A stretch of DNA of 64,000 nucleotides from LMUY01 sp964247705. GTDB lineage: Bacteria > Pseudomonadota > Alphaproteobacteria > Acetobacterales > Acetobacteraceae. The position numbers and the translations under genes were made by a program. Where the stretch lies: positions 62,001-126,000 of the forward strand of contig CAXTVQ010000002.1 of assembly GCA_964247705.1 (NCBI GenBank). The letters run 5' to 3'. Every line of letters begins with the position of its first letter. Position 1 is the first letter of the stretch. Below, piece after piece: positions 56,102 through 64,000 of the stretch. Below the pieces are notes generated by a model, which worked only from the letters and a program-made list of their open reading frames with translations, had not been told where the DNA came from and did not search any database.

Positions 56102-57136
56102 TTAGAACGGCTCATCCAGACGCTTGGCCAGGTCTTCGATATTCTCGGGCGGCCACCCTGCGACCGTCATCCCGAGCGTGAGGCCCATATTGGTCAGGAC
56201 CTCCTTGATCTCGTTCAGCGACTTGCGGCCGAAGTTCGGCGTGCGCAGCATCTCCTGCTCGGACTTCTGCACCAGGTCGCCGATATAAACGATGTTGTCG
56301 TTCTTCAGGCAGTTCGCCGACCGCACCGACAACTCGAGCTCGTCCACCTTGCGCAGCAGATTGCGGTTGAACGGCAGGTCGTCATGCTGCTCCTCGGAGC
56401 GAAGCTGCTGCGGCTCGTCGAAGTTGATGAACAACTGCAGTTGGTCCTGCAGGATGCGCGCGGCCAACGCCACCGCGTCCTCCGGCGTCACCGCGCCATT
56501 GGTCTCCACGCTCAGCAGCAGCTTGTCGTAGTTGGTCAGATTGCCCACGCGCGTCGGTTCCACGCGGTAGGACACCCGGCGCACCGGCGAATAGATGCTG
56601 TCCACCGGGATCAGCCCGATCGGGGCATCCTCCGGCCGATTGCTGGCCGCCGGCTCGTAACCCTTGCCGAGGTTGACCGTGAACTCCATGCCGAGCTTCA
56701 CACCCTCATCGAGCGTGCACAGCACCAGTTCCGGGTTCATGATGTCGATGTCGTGGCCAGCCTGGATCTGTCCCGCCTTGACCTCGCCCGGCCCCGTCGC
56801 CGTCAAGACCATGCGCTTCGGCCCCTCGCCGTGCATCCGCAACGCCAACTGCTTGACGTTCAGCACGATGTCCGTCACGTCTTCCCGCACGCCGGGGATG
56901 CTGCTGAATTCATGCAGCACGCCGTCGATCTGCACGGCGGTCACAGCCGCACCCTGCAACGAAGACAGCAGGATCCGGCGGATGGCGTTGCCGAGCGTCA
57001 TGCCGAAGCCACGCTCCAGCGGCTCGGCGACCACGAGCGCGGTGCGCGACGGGTCGGAACCAGGCTCGAACTCGAGCTTTTCCGGCTTGATCAGCGATTG
57101 CCAGTTACGCTGGATGACGGCGGTATCGTTTCTCAT
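56102..57136 (-). CDS. rpoA: RNA polymerase alpha subunit
   Basis: This 344-residue alpha subunit has an N-terminal dimerisation domain (F-x-x-E-P-L-E-R-G-F-G-M-T-L-G-N-A-I-R-R-I-L-L near residue 45) and a C-terminal DNA-binding domain from ~250 (E-L-S-V-R-S-A-N-C-L-K, then G-R-K-S-L-N-E-I-K). Its ATG at 57136 fits the family; the ten residues in frame before it are spurious. It lies 67 nt after rpsK. Confidence 0.98.
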   Translation of the reverse strand: MRNDTAVIQRNWQSLIKPEKLEFEPGSDPSRTALVVAEPLERGFGMTLGNAIRRILLSSLQGAAVTAVQIDGVLHEFSSIPGVREDVTDIVLNVKQLALRMHGEGPKRMVLTATGPGEVKAGQIQAGHDIDIMNPELVLCTLDEGVKLGMEFTVNLGKGYEPAASNRPEDAPIGLIPVDSIYSPVRRVSYRVEPTRVGNLTNYDKLLLSVETNGAVTPEDAVALAARILQDQLQLFINFDEPQQLRSEEQHDDLPFNRNLLRKVDELELSVRSANCLKNDNIVYIGDLVQKSEQEMLRTPNFGRKSLNEIKEVLTNMGLTLGMTVAGWPPENIEDLAKRLDEPF

Positions 57137-57203
57137 TGCGATCCGGGCGCTGCACCCGAGCAGCACCCGCCTTTCCTATTCTAGTGCGAGCCTCGCAGAC
57201 GGA

Positions 57204-57593
57204 TCAGACGCGGCGGCGCTTGCGCGGGCGGCATCCGTTATGCGGGATCGGCGTCAGGTCACGAATCTGGGTGATCGAGAAGCCCACGGTCTGCAACGCC
57301 CGCAAAGCGCTCTCGCGGCCGGACCCCGGACCGTTCACCTCGATCTCGAGCGTCTCCATGCCATGCTCGCGCGCCTTCTTGCCCGCATCCTCGGCGGCGA
57401 CCTGCGCGGCGTAGGGCGTGGACTTCCGGCTTCCCTTGAAGCCCTGCATTCCGGCCGACGACCAGGCAATCGTATTGCCTTGCGCGTCCGTAATCGTGAC
57501 CATCGTGTTGTTGAACGTGGCGTTCACATGGGCCACGCCGGAGATGATGTTCTTGCGCTCCTTGCGACGGGGACGCGCGGGGGCTTTCGCCAT
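57204..57593 (-). CDS. rpsK: 30S ribosomal protein S11
   Basis: This 129-residue S11 has the standard A-H-V-N-A-T-F-N-N-T-M-V-T-I-T-D, G-F-K-G-S-R-K-S-T-P-Y-A-A-Q and the end P-H-N-G-C-R-P-R-K-R-R-R-V. It binds the 690/790 region of 16S rRNA on the platform. It lies between rpsM and rpoA in the usual order. Confidence 0.98.
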   Translation of the reverse strand: MAKAPARPRRKERKNIISGVAHVNATFNNTMVTITDAQGNTIAWSSAGMQGFKGSRKSTPYAAQVAAEDAGKKAREHGMETLEIEVNGPGSGRESALRALQTVGFSITQIRDLTPIPHNGCRPRKRRRV

Positions 57594-57646
57594 GAGGTGA
57601 TCCTGTTCTGAGAACGAATGCGATGCGAACCGCAGTAATGACGAAC

Positions 57647-58024
57647 TTACTTGGTGACTTTCTTCTTGCCGGCGATCGCCACGGCCTTGCCCTTACGGGT
57701 GCGGGCGTTGGTGTGGGTCCGCTGACCACGCACCGGCAAGCCGCGGCGATGACGCAGGCCACGGTAGCAGCCCAGATCCATCAGCCGCTTGATGTTCATC
57801 GCCACTTCCCGGCGGAGGTCGCCCTCGACGCGGAAGTCACGGTCAATCAGCTCGCGGATGCGGAGGATCTCTTCGTCGCTCAGTTGGTTGACCCGGCGGT
57901 CATCCGGAATACTGAGCTTCGTGCAGATCTGCGCGGCCTTGGTCGGCCCGATCCCGTAGATATAACGAAGGCTGATCAAAACCCGCTTGTTGGTCGGGAT
58001 GTTCACACCGGCAATACGAGCCAC
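57647..58024 (-). CDS. rpsM: 30S ribosomal protein S13
   Basis: This 125-residue S13 begins at a GTG (58024) with AGGAG 7 nt before it, opening V-A-R-I-A-G-V-N-I-P. Y-I-Y-G-I-G-P-T-K-A, R-R-E-V-A-M-N-I-K-R-L and R-G-L-P-V-R-G-Q-R-T-H-T-N-A-R-T-R-K-G are standard. The open frame upstream of the GTG is not part of the protein. It follows adk by 153 nt, long enough for a promoter, but I can define none. Confidence 0.97.
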   Translation of the reverse strand: MARIAGVNIPTNKRVLISLRYIYGIGPTKAAQICTKLSIPDDRRVNQLSDEEILRIRELIDRDFRVEGDLRREVAMNIKRLMDLGCYRGLRHRRGLPVRGQRTHTNARTRKGKAVAIAGKKKVTK

Positions 58025-58177
58025 AGCCAAACTCCTACAGGGCCCGCGCCAGGTAGCGCCGAGCCATATGTCGTGCGGCCTGCTCGCATATCTGCGCTGG
58101 GCCACCGGTAATGATATGCGGGCGCGAACGCTTCCGTTCCGCCGAAGTAGGTCGTTATACGGTCGTCCGCAGCGGTG

Positions 58178-58867
58178 TCAACGCACTTCGGTCACATCTA
58201 GGTGAACGTGCTCCGAAGGCAACGTCTGCAGCACCGTCTCGATCGCTGCGGTAACTTCGTCCATCGACGCCATGCCATCGACTGCGTGCAGCCGGCCGGT
58301 CTTCTCGTAATGCGGCAAGATCGGCCTTGTTTGGCTGTTGTACACAGCCAGGCGTTCGCTGACCGTCTCGCGCTTATCGTCAGGCCGGCGAATGAACTGC
58401 GTCGAACCGCAGACATCGCACACGCCAGCCACTGCGGTCGGCTTGAACAGGTCGTGGTAGCTCGTGGCGCACTTGGCGCAAGTGAACCGCCCGGCAATGC
58501 GTTCGATCAGCGCTGCGTCGTCCACCTTCAACTCGATCACGGCGTCGAGCTCCAGGTGCAGATCGTGCAGCATCGCATCCAGCGCCTCGGCCTGTGCTAC
58601 GGTTCGGGGGAAACCGTCAAGGATGAAGCCGCGCGCGCAATCCGGCTGACGGACGCGGTTGGCGAGCATGGCGATGATGATGTCGTCCGACACCAGCGCG
58701 CCCGATGCCATGACCTCCTTCGCACGCGTGCCGATCTCGCTCCCCGCCGCCACTTCGGCGCGCAGCATGTCCCCGGTCGAGATCTGCGCGATCCCGTTCT
58801 TTTCCTGCAACCGCTTGGCCTGTGTTCCCTTACCCGCCCCCGGCGGCCCTAGCAGGATCAGCTTCAC
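58178..58867 (-). CDS. adk: Adenylate kinase
   Basis: This 229-residue enzyme interconverts AMP, ADP and ATP. The P-loop G-P-P-G-A-G-K-G-T is at residues 7-15, D-G-F-P-R-T near 85, and the LID contains two C-x-x-C pairs (C-A-K-C near 130 and C-D-V-C about 20 later), so it is the zinc-binding long-LID type. The ATG overlaps the secY stop codon by 4 nt, as in many alphaproteobacteria. Confidence 0.97.
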   Translation of the reverse strand: MKLILLGPPGAGKGTQAKRLQEKNGIAQISTGDMLRAEVAAGSEIGTRAKEVMASGALVSDDIIIAMLANRVRQPDCARGFILDGFPRTVAQAEALDAMLHDLHLELDAVIELKVDDAALIERIAGRFTCAKCATSYHDLFKPTAVAGVCDVCGSTQFIRRPDDKRETVSERLAVYNSQTRPILPHYEKTGRLHAVDGMASMDEVTAAIETVLQTLPSEHVHLDVTEVR

Positions 58868-60207
58868 CGAGCGCGCCCCCTTACCTTGGACTTACGGATC
58901 AGCCCCTCGTACTGATGAGCGAGCAAGTGGGACTGAACCTGCGTCACCGTGTCCATCGTTACCGAAACGATGATCATCAGGCTAGTGCCACCGAAGTAGA
59001 ACGGCACGTTGTAATTGGCGATCAGGATCTCCGGCAGCAGGCACACTATGCAGAGATAGATCGCACCGATCGTCGTCAGCCGGGTGAGGATCCGGTCGAA
59101 GTACTCGGCCGTGTTGCTACCGGGCCGGATGCCGGCGATGAACCCGCCATACTTCTTCAGGTTGTCCGCAGTCTCCTGCGGGTTGAAGACCACGGCGGTG
59201 TAGAAATACGAGAAGAAGATGATCATCCCGGCATACAGCGCGAGATAGAGCGGCTGCCCGTGTGCCAACTGGGTGGAAAGCCAGCCCAGCACCGAATTCG
59301 GATCGGACCGCCCGAACCCAGCGATCGTAGCCGGTATCAGCAGGATGGAGGACGCGAAGATCGGCGGGATGACGCCGGCCGTGTTCACCTTCAGCGGCAT
59401 GTGCGTCGACTCGCCGCCAAACATGCGCGAACCGACCTGCCGCTTGGGATAGTTGACCGGAATGCGCCGTTGCGCCCGCTCCATGAATACGATGAAGGCA
59501 ATGACCGCGACCGCGATCAGCGCGAAACCCAGAATGAACACGGGCGACATCGCGCCCGTGCGGCCAAGCTCCAGCAAGGTGACGAGCGCGTGCGGCAGGT
59601 TGGCGACGATCCCGGCAAAGATGATGAGGCTCGTGCCATTGCCGACGCCGCGGGCCGTGATCTGCTCACCCAGCCACATGAGGAACATCGTCCCGCCCGT
59701 CAGCGTGATGACGCAGGACAGCCGAAAGAACAGGCCCGGATCCAGCACCGCGCCCATGCCCGCCCGGTCGTGGAACGCCTCAAGCCCGACGGCAATGCCA
59801 TAGGATTGGAACACCGCGATCAGCACCGTCAGGTAACGGGTGTACTGATTGAGTTTCTTGCGCCCACTCTCGCCCTCTTTCTTGAGGGTCTCGAGCGTGG
59901 GGATCGCGGCGGACATCAGTTGGATGATGATGGAGGCGCTGATATACGGCATGATCGTCAACGCGAACACGGTCATGCGGCTGAGATTGCCGCCGCTGAA
60001 CATGTCGAACATGCCAAGCACGCCGGAACCTTGCTCAGCCATCGCCTGGCTCATGACACCAGCATCGATGCCGGGCACCGGCACGTAACTGCCGACGCGG
60101 TAGACGACAAGCGCGCCCAGGGTGAACCAAATGCGGCTTTTAAGCTCGGTCGCTTTGCTGAAAGCGCCGAGGTTCATGCTGCCAGCCATCTCAGCGGCTG
60201 TTGCCAT
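58864..60207 (-). CDS. secY: Preprotein translocase subunit SecY
   Basis: This 447-residue SecY has ten membrane helices. P-G-I-D is near residue 45, G-I-M-P-Y-I-S-A-S-I-I-I-Q is represented by T-I-M-P-Y-I-S-A-S near 86, and the cytosolic loops carry the conserved R-R-I-P-V-N-Y and G-I-R-P-G. It forms the protein-conducting channel with SecE and SecG. It is separated from rplO by 177 nt containing a repeat, which is unusual for this operon. Confidence 0.97.
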   Translation of the reverse strand: MATAAEMAGSMNLGAFSKATELKSRIWFTLGALVVYRVGSYVPVPGIDAGVMSQAMAEQGSGVLGMFDMFSGGNLSRMTVFALTIMPYISASIIIQLMSAAIPTLETLKKEGESGRKKLNQYTRYLTVLIAVFQSYGIAVGLEAFHDRAGMGAVLDPGLFFRLSCVITLTGGTMFLMWLGEQITARGVGNGTSLIIFAGIVANLPHALVTLLELGRTGAMSPVFILGFALIAVAVIAFIVFMERAQRRIPVNYPKRQVGSRMFGGESTHMPLKVNTAGVIPPIFASSILLIPATIAGFGRSDPNSVLGWLSTQLAHGQPLYLALYAGMIIFFSYFYTAVVFNPQETADNLKKYGGFIAGIRPGSNTAEYFDRILTRLTTIGAIYLCIVCLLPEILIANYNVPFYFGGTSLMIIVSVTMDTVTQVQSHLLAHQYEGLIRKSKVRGRAR

Positions 60208-60260
60208 GCGCTCGTCCCCCTAAGTTGCTACTCTGCCGCGCTCGGGGCGCAGCGTGCAAG

Positions 60261-60384
60261 CCTTGGGGCTTTGCCCCAAACCCCAGCAGAGGACAGCAAT
60301 CCCCTGCACACCTGGTTCCAAGGGGTGAAAGGGACGCTCGATCTATCAAGCGCTGGCCGTTCCGGGATTGAGGGGCAGAGCCCC
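60261..60384 (-). repeat. REP-like composite repeat between rplO and secY
   Basis: A 124-nt element is bounded by two GC hairpins: GGGGC-AGA-GCCCC at 60372-60384, immediately after the rplO stop codon on the minus strand, and TTGGGGC-TTT-GCCCCAA at 60263-60279. The outer 34 nt (60261-60294) match, in reverse orientation, the repeat at 41052-41083. Two flanking hairpins around a spacer is the plan of paired palindromic repeats. Its place inside a ribosomal operon could attenuate secY expression. Confidence 0.65.
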
Positions 60385-60867
60385 CTATGCTGCCGGCGCT
60401 TCCTTGACAGCCACGGTCGTCGTAACCGACCCGCCCGCTGCCTCGACCGCCGCCCGCGCCGATGCCGACGCGCCTGACACGGTCACGGTGATCGCCTTGC
60501 TGATCGCTCCATTCGCCAGCAGCCGGACGCCATGCACCTTGGCCAGCCGAACCAGCCCGGCCCGCTCCAGTGCCGCCTCGTCGATCGAACCGGCCTCGAG
60601 CGCACCGCTCTCAAGCGCCTTCTCGATCGCGCCCAAGTTCACCGGCGCGTATTCCTTGCGGAAGATGTTGGTGAACCCGCGCTTCGGCAGCCGCCGGTAG
60701 ATCGGCAGTTGCCCGCCCTCGAACCCGTTCAGCGCCACGCCTTCACGCGCCTTCTGGCCCTTGACACCCTTGCCGGAGGTCTTGCCCTTACCCGAGCCGA
60801 TGCCGCGGCCACGCCGCTTGAACTTCAGCCGCGACCCGGGATTGTCCCGCAATTCGTTCAGGTTCAC
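60385..60867 (-). CDS. rplO: 50S ribosomal protein L15
   Basis: This 160-residue L15 begins M-N-L-N-E-L-R-D-N-P-G and contains the Gly/Lys-rich R-R-G-R-G-I-G-S-G-K-G-K-T-S-G-K-G and G-F-E-G-G-Q-L-P-I-Y-R-R-L-P-K-R-G-F. The start overlaps the rpmD stop codon by 4 nt. It assists late assembly of the 50S subunit. Confidence 0.97.
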   Translation of the reverse strand: MNLNELRDNPGSRLKFKRRGRGIGSGKGKTSGKGVKGQKAREGVALNGFEGGQLPIYRRLPKRGFTNIFRKEYAPVNLGAIEKALESGALEAGSIDEAALERAGLVRLAKVHGVRLLANGAISKAITVTVSGASASARAAVEAAGGSVTTTVAVKEAPAA

Positions 60868-61064
60868 GACAGCTCCTCCACCCGCACCAAGTGATGCACC
60901 TTGCGGATCATGCCACGCACGGCCGGCGTGTCCTCCAGCGTGCTCACCTTGCGCATCTTGTTCAGCCCGAGCCCGATCAGCGTCTCGATCTGCCCCGGCT
61001 TACGCCCCAGTCCGGACGCGATCTGCACCACACGGACCTGCTTCTTCTGCGTACTCTCAGACAT
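60864..61064 (-). CDS. rpmD: 50S ribosomal protein L30
   Basis: This 66-residue L30 has the family core V-R-V-V-Q-I-A-S-G-L-G-R-K-P-G-Q-I-E-T-L-I-G and ends in H-H-L-V-R-V-E-E. The ATG at 61064 is the true start. It overlaps rpsE by 8 nt and rplO by 4 nt. Confidence 0.96.
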   Translation of the reverse strand: MSESTQKKQVRVVQIASGLGRKPGQIETLIGLGLNKMRKVSTLEDTPAVRGMIRKVHHLVRVEELS

Positions 61065-61638
61065 CGGCCACTGCCTCCGTCTCCGGCGCATCCCGCTTGC
61101 CGAGGATGTCGCTCACCTTCTTGCCCCGGCGGCTTGCCACCGACCGCGGACTGGCCGCCCGCGACAACCCGGCAAACGTCGCCTTGACCATGTTGTGGGG
61201 GTTGCGGCTGCCGAGCGACTTGGCCACCACGTCCCCGATGCCGAGCGCCTCGAATACGGCGCGCAACGGGCCGCCAGCGATGATCCCCGTGCCAGCCTCG
61301 GCCGAACGCAAGATCACGTGGCCCGCGCCATACTCGCCGTGCACGTCGTGGTGCAGCGTCCGCCCTTCCTTCATCGGCACCCGGATCATAGTGCGCTTGG
61401 CCCGGTCGGTTGCCTTTCGGATCGCCTCCGGCACCTCACGCGCCTTACCGGCGCCGTAGCCGACGCGACCCTTCTGGTCACCCACGACCACGAGGGCAGC
61501 GAACGCGAACCGGCGCCCGCCCTTGACCACTTTGGCGACGCGATTGATCGTGACCAGCTTATCGATCAGGTCGTCGCCACCATCGCGGTCGCGCTCGCGG
61601 CCACCGCTGCGGTTACCGTCCCGGGATTCCCGTGCCAT
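61057..61638 (-). CDS. rpsE: 30S ribosomal protein S5
   Basis: This 193-residue S5 has a charged N-terminal extension (R-D-G-N-R-S-G-G-R-E-R-D-R-D), then V-V-K-G-G-R-R-F-A-F-A-A-L-V-V-V-G-D, R-A-V-F-E-A-L-G-I-G-D-V and K-S-L-G-S-R-N-P-H-N. It takes part in decoding accuracy. It is 12 nt from rplR and overlaps rpmD. Confidence 0.97.
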   Translation of the reverse strand: MARESRDGNRSGGRERDRDGGDDLIDKLVTINRVAKVVKGGRRFAFAALVVVGDQKGRVGYGAGKAREVPEAIRKATDRAKRTMIRVPMKEGRTLHHDVHGEYGAGHVILRSAEAGTGIIAGGPLRAVFEALGIGDVVAKSLGSRNPHNMVKATFAGLSRAASPRSVASRRGKKVSDILGKRDAPETEAVADV

Positions 61639-61650
61639 TCTTCGATGCCC

Positions 61651-62013
61651 CTAGAACGCCAGCCCGCCTTCGCGGGCGGCATCGGCCAGCGCCTTGACGC
61701 GGCCGTGGTAAAGATAAGAGCCGCGGTCGAACACGACTTCCTTGATGCCTGCCGCCAATGCCCGCTCGGCTACCAGCTTGCCGACCGCGGCCGCAGCGGC
61801 CTTGTCCGCCCCAGTGCTCAGTCCTTCGCGTAGGCTCGCATCCAGGCTGCAGGCTGCAGCCATCGTACGGCCCGCCGAATCATCGATGATCTGGGCATAG
61901 ATATGCTTGCTCGACCGGAACACCGACAAGCGCACGCGCCCGCCGGACTTCCGCTTGATTTGGTAACGCAACCGCTCGCGGCGGCGCGCCTGAAGATCGC
62001 GCGGTGCGCTCAT
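61651..62013 (-). CDS. rplR: 50S ribosomal protein L18
   Basis: This 120-residue L18 binds 5S rRNA. Marks are R-L-S-V-F-R-S-S-K-H-I-Y-A-Q-I-I-D-D near residue 30 and F-D-R-G-S-Y-L-Y-H-G-R-V-K-A-L-A-D-A-A-R-E-G-G-L at the end. Its start overlaps the rplF stop codon by 4 nt. Confidence 0.97.
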   Translation of the reverse strand: MSAPRDLQARRRERLRYQIKRKSGGRVRLSVFRSSKHIYAQIIDDSAGRTMAAACSLDASLREGLSTGADKAAAAAVGKLVAERALAAGIKEVVFDRGSYLYHGRVKALADAAREGGLAF

Positions 62014-62543
62014 TTCTTCTTGCCTTCCTTGCGGCGGATTGTCTCGGTGTCATACCGCACGCCCTTGCCCTTGTACGGCTCCGGCGGACGGTAGGAGCGG
62101 ATTTCGGCCGAAACCTGCCCAACCTGACGCTTGTCCACGCCGGTCACCGTGATCGCAGTCGGCCGCGGCGTCGTGATCGTAATGCCCTGCGGCACCGGAT
62201 AGACCACGTCGTGGCTGAATCCCAAGTTGATCACCAGGTTCGGCCCTGTCACCGCAGCGCGGAACCCAGTTCCTTGGATCTCCATCGTCTTGGTATAGCC
62301 GGTGGACACACCCTTGATCATGTTGGCCACCAAGGCGCGGGTCGTGCCCCACATCATCCGCGCGGTCCGCTCACCACCCTTCGGCAACACGGAAAACTTG
62401 CCGTCCTCGATCTTGGCCTCGACATTGTCGGTCAAATCGTAATGCAACTCGCCGAGTTTTCCCTTGGCGGTAATCGTACGGCCAGCCATCGCCAGCGTGA
62501 CGCCGGCGGGAATCTCGACCGGATACTTTCCTACGCGTGACAT
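62010..62543 (-). CDS. rplF: 50S ribosomal protein L6
   Basis: This 177-residue L6 begins M-S-R-V-G-K-Y-P-V-E-I-P and ends with Y-R-P-P-E-P-Y-K-G-K-G-V-R-Y. The ATG at 62543 is chosen over in-frame codons further upstream because it begins on the family N-terminus and has a GGAG site before it. It sits 10 nt after rpsH. Confidence 0.97.
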   Translation of the reverse strand: MSRVGKYPVEIPAGVTLAMAGRTITAKGKLGELHYDLTDNVEAKIEDGKFSVLPKGGERTARMMWGTTRALVANMIKGVSTGYTKTMEIQGTGFRAAVTGPNLVINLGFSHDVVYPVPQGITITTPRPTAITVTGVDKRQVGQVSAEIRSYRPPEPYKGKGVRYDTETIRRKEGKKK

Positions 62544-62553
62544 AGGATGCTCC

Positions 62554-62952
62554 TCAGAACACGCGGCAGAGCACTTCGCCGCCAACATTGGCAGCGCGCG
62601 CCTCGGCATCGCTCAACACGCCCCGCGGCGTGGACAAAATGGACACGCCAAGCCCGGCATAGACGCGCGGCAATTCCTTGATCTTGGAATAGACCCGGCG
62701 ACCAGGCTTAGATACCCGGGTGATCTCCTTAATGACCGGCTCGCCCTCATTGTACTTCAGCTCGATACGAAGCTGGCTCACGCCCTGGCGCAGCTCTTCG
62801 GCCGAGAACCCCCGAATGAAGCCTTCGCGCTTCAACGCGTCGAGGACATTGGCGCGCAACTTGGAAGCCGGCGCGACACAAGCGGCATGGCGCGCTCGTT
62901 GCGCGTTGCGGATGCGGGTGATCATGTCACCCAGCGGATCGGACATCGACAT
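62554..62952 (-). CDS. rpsH: 30S ribosomal protein S8
   Basis: This 132-residue S8 starts M-S-M-S-D-P-L-G-D-M-I-T-R-I-R-N-A and ends with S-T-P-R-G-V-L-S-D-A-E-A-R...G-G-E-V-L-C-R-V-F, the usual C-terminal core. It binds the central domain of 16S rRNA and, in other bacteria, represses this operon. Confidence 0.97.
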   Translation of the reverse strand: MSMSDPLGDMITRIRNAQRARHAACVAPASKLRANVLDALKREGFIRGFSAEELRQGVSQLRIELKYNEGEPVIKEITRVSKPGRRVYSKIKELPRVYAGLGVSILSTPRGVLSDAEARAANVGGEVLCRVF

Positions 62953-62964
62953 CGCCGGGCTCCC

Positions 62965-63270
62965 CTACCAGCTCGCCTTGACCATGCCGGGTATCTGCCC
63001 AGCACTGGCCAAGTCCCGTAGCGCGATACGGCATAGCTTGAACTTGCGGTAGTTTGCCTTCGCACGGCCTGTAAGCTGGCAACGCAGCTTCACTCGCACG
63101 GCCGCACCGTTGCGCGGCAATTGCGCCAGCTTCATCGAAGCGTCGAACCGCTCTTCCACCGCCGCATCGCGATCCATCAGCACCGATTTCAGCGCCGCAC
63201 GCTTCGTCTTGTCACGCGCCGCCATGCGCTCACGCTTGGCGTTACGATTGATCTGGGAGACTTTCGCCAT
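62965..63270 (-). CDS. rpsN: 30S ribosomal protein S14 (zinc-independent)
   Basis: This 101-residue S14 is the long form without C-x-x-C zinc ligands. R-C-Q-L-T-G-R, F-K-L-C-R-I-A-L-R-D-L-A and the final G-M-V-K-A-S-W are standard. It lies between rplE and rpsH in normal order. Confidence 0.97.
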   Translation of the reverse strand: MAKVSQINRNAKRERMAARDKTKRAALKSVLMDRDAAVEERFDASMKLAQLPRNGAAVRVKLRCQLTGRAKANYRKFKLCRIALRDLASAGQIPGMVKASW

Positions 63271-63343
63271 CGTCCACTCACTCCTTGGAACCTACCGGAT
63301 CCCTCTCGATCGAGGGCGTCCGGTGGTTTTCCGAAAACTCTGT

Positions 63344-63952
63344 TTAGGCCGCTTTCGCCTGCGTTGCCGTCTCACCCGCAAACGGTATGTCGAACTGCTT
63401 CAACAACGCCTTCGCCTCGGCATCGGTCGGCGCTGTCGTCACGAAGATGATGTCCATCCCACGCACCGTGTCGATCTTGTCGTACGCGATCTCAGGGAAG
63501 ATCGTCTGATCCTTCAAGCCCATCGCGAAATTGCCGCGGCCGTCGAAACCCTTGTTCCCCGGCACGCCACGGAAATCCCGTACGCGCGGCAGCGCGATCG
63601 TCACCAGCCGGTCAAGGAACTCGTACATGCGCTGCTTGCGCAACGTGACCTTGCAGCCGATCGGCAGCCCGGCGCGGATCTTGAACCCTGCAATCGCCTT
63701 CTTCGCCTTCGTCTTCACCGGCCGCTGGCCTGCGATCAACGTCAACTCGGCTACGGCAGCGTCAAGCTTCTTCTGGTCGCCGGCTGCCTCGCCGACGCCC
63801 ATGTTGATCACGATCTTTTCGAGGCGGGGCACCTGCATCGGGTTCGTGTAGCCGAACTGCTCCTGCATGGCCGGACGTATCGCCTCCATGTAGCGGCGCT
63901 GCATCCGCGCCATATACTTCGACTCGGTCGACTTGGCTTCGCTATCGCTCAT
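63344..63952 (-). CDS. rplE: 50S ribosomal protein L5
   Basis: This 202-residue L5 binds 5S rRNA and contacts P-site tRNA. It has Q-V-P-R-L-E-K-I-V-I-N-M-G-V-G-E near residue 40, R-A-G-L-P-I-G-C-K-V-T-L-R and G-M-D-I-I-F-V-T-T-A. The N-terminal ~13 residues before M-A-R-M-Q-R are an extra charged segment. A C-terminal Ala-rich tail extends slightly past the typical ~180 residues. Confidence 0.96.
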   Translation of the reverse strand: MSDSEAKSTESKYMARMQRRYMEAIRPAMQEQFGYTNPMQVPRLEKIVINMGVGEAAGDQKKLDAAVAELTLIAGQRPVKTKAKKAIAGFKIRAGLPIGCKVTLRKQRMYEFLDRLVTIALPRVRDFRGVPGNKGFDGRGNFAMGLKDQTIFPEIAYDKIDTVRGMDIIFVTTAPTDAEAKALLKQFDIPFAGETATQAKAA

Positions 63953-63953
63953 A

Positions 63954-64000
63954 TCAGCTCTCGATCACTTGGCCGGTCGACTTGGCCACACGCACTTTCT
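63954..64000 (-). CDS. rplX: 50S ribosomal protein L24, C-terminal end
   Basis: Only the last 15 codons are in the window: K-V-R-V-A-K-S-T-G-Q-V-I-E-S before the TGA at 63956-63954, one base from the rplE start. The sequence and the position before rplE identify L24. The gene continues past base 64000. Confidence 0.85.
   Translation of the reverse strand, partial: KVRVAKSTGQVIES

Overview
The window looks like a chromosomal segment of a very GC-rich alphaproteobacterium. Acetobacteraceae (Rhodospirillales) is my best guess. The signs are a uniformly high-GC coding style, an sdhE-mfd pair, an ATP12-type F1 assembly factor, a MaeB-type malic enzyme fused to a phosphotransacetylase domain, an alpha-type spc/alpha ribosomal operon with adk between secY and rpsM, and short GGGGC-n3-GCCCC hairpin repeats. 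The family assignment is inference. A run of 100 N at 48684-48783 shows that this is a scaffolded draft.

Layout. 1-4.2 kb: end of a short-chain dehydrogenase gene, an acyl-CoA-associated phosphotransferase, a secreted DUF2125-like protein, a Fic protein and a small membrane protein. 4.2-8.0 kb: mfd and sdhE (minus strand). 8.2-16.1 kb: signalling and stress, with a 1476-residue CheB-CheR-PAS-histidine kinase-REC-REC-LuxR protein, an orphan receiver, an unknown membrane protein, a divergent NRAMP transporter and a tandem universal stress protein. 16.2-23.3 kb: a sulfite-oxidase-like enzyme, then a minus-strand operon of a Liv/Ami-type ABC importer (with LivM and LivG fused), a nitrilase-family amidase and a hotdog thioesterase. 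23.4 kb: recG.

25.5-28.2 kb: a divergent flavin monooxygenase / ATP-grasp pair around an AT-rich promoter with an inverted repeat. 28.3-30.9 kb: prpB-like lyase and a coxG-coxD-like pair. 30.9-41.0 kb: aromatic-acid catabolism, with an AAHS-type transporter, two Pht5-like decarboxylase paralogues, a class II aldolase-like protein, 3-hydroxybenzoate 6-hydroxylase, a MarR regulator and gentisate 1,2-dioxygenase. Two tandem Tat-exported ferritin-like proteins and a GspC-like protein sit inside this block.

41.0-47.1 kb: minus-strand housekeeping genes galU, phosphomannomutase, nucleoside deaminase and pyrF (which has no ordinary start codon), then maeB and tRNA-Leu(GAG). 47.1-49.5 kb: lipB, a DUF2945 protein, two small secreted proteins and a 17-bp tandem repeat broken by the assembly gap. 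49.6-55.6 kb: acyP, atpAF2, asmA, rluC-type synthase, rarA and a secreted protein. 55.6-64.0 kb: the spc/alpha ribosomal operon from rplX (cut by the window end) down to rplQ.

The most interesting material is the single-chain chemosensory/transcription protein, the putative hydroxyphthalate to 3-hydroxybenzoate to gentisate route, the amide-uptake/amidase operon, the FMO/ATP-grasp pair, the apparent AUA start of pyrF, and structured repeats in unusual places (the pyrF 3' end, the rplO-secY spacer, the 17-bp array).
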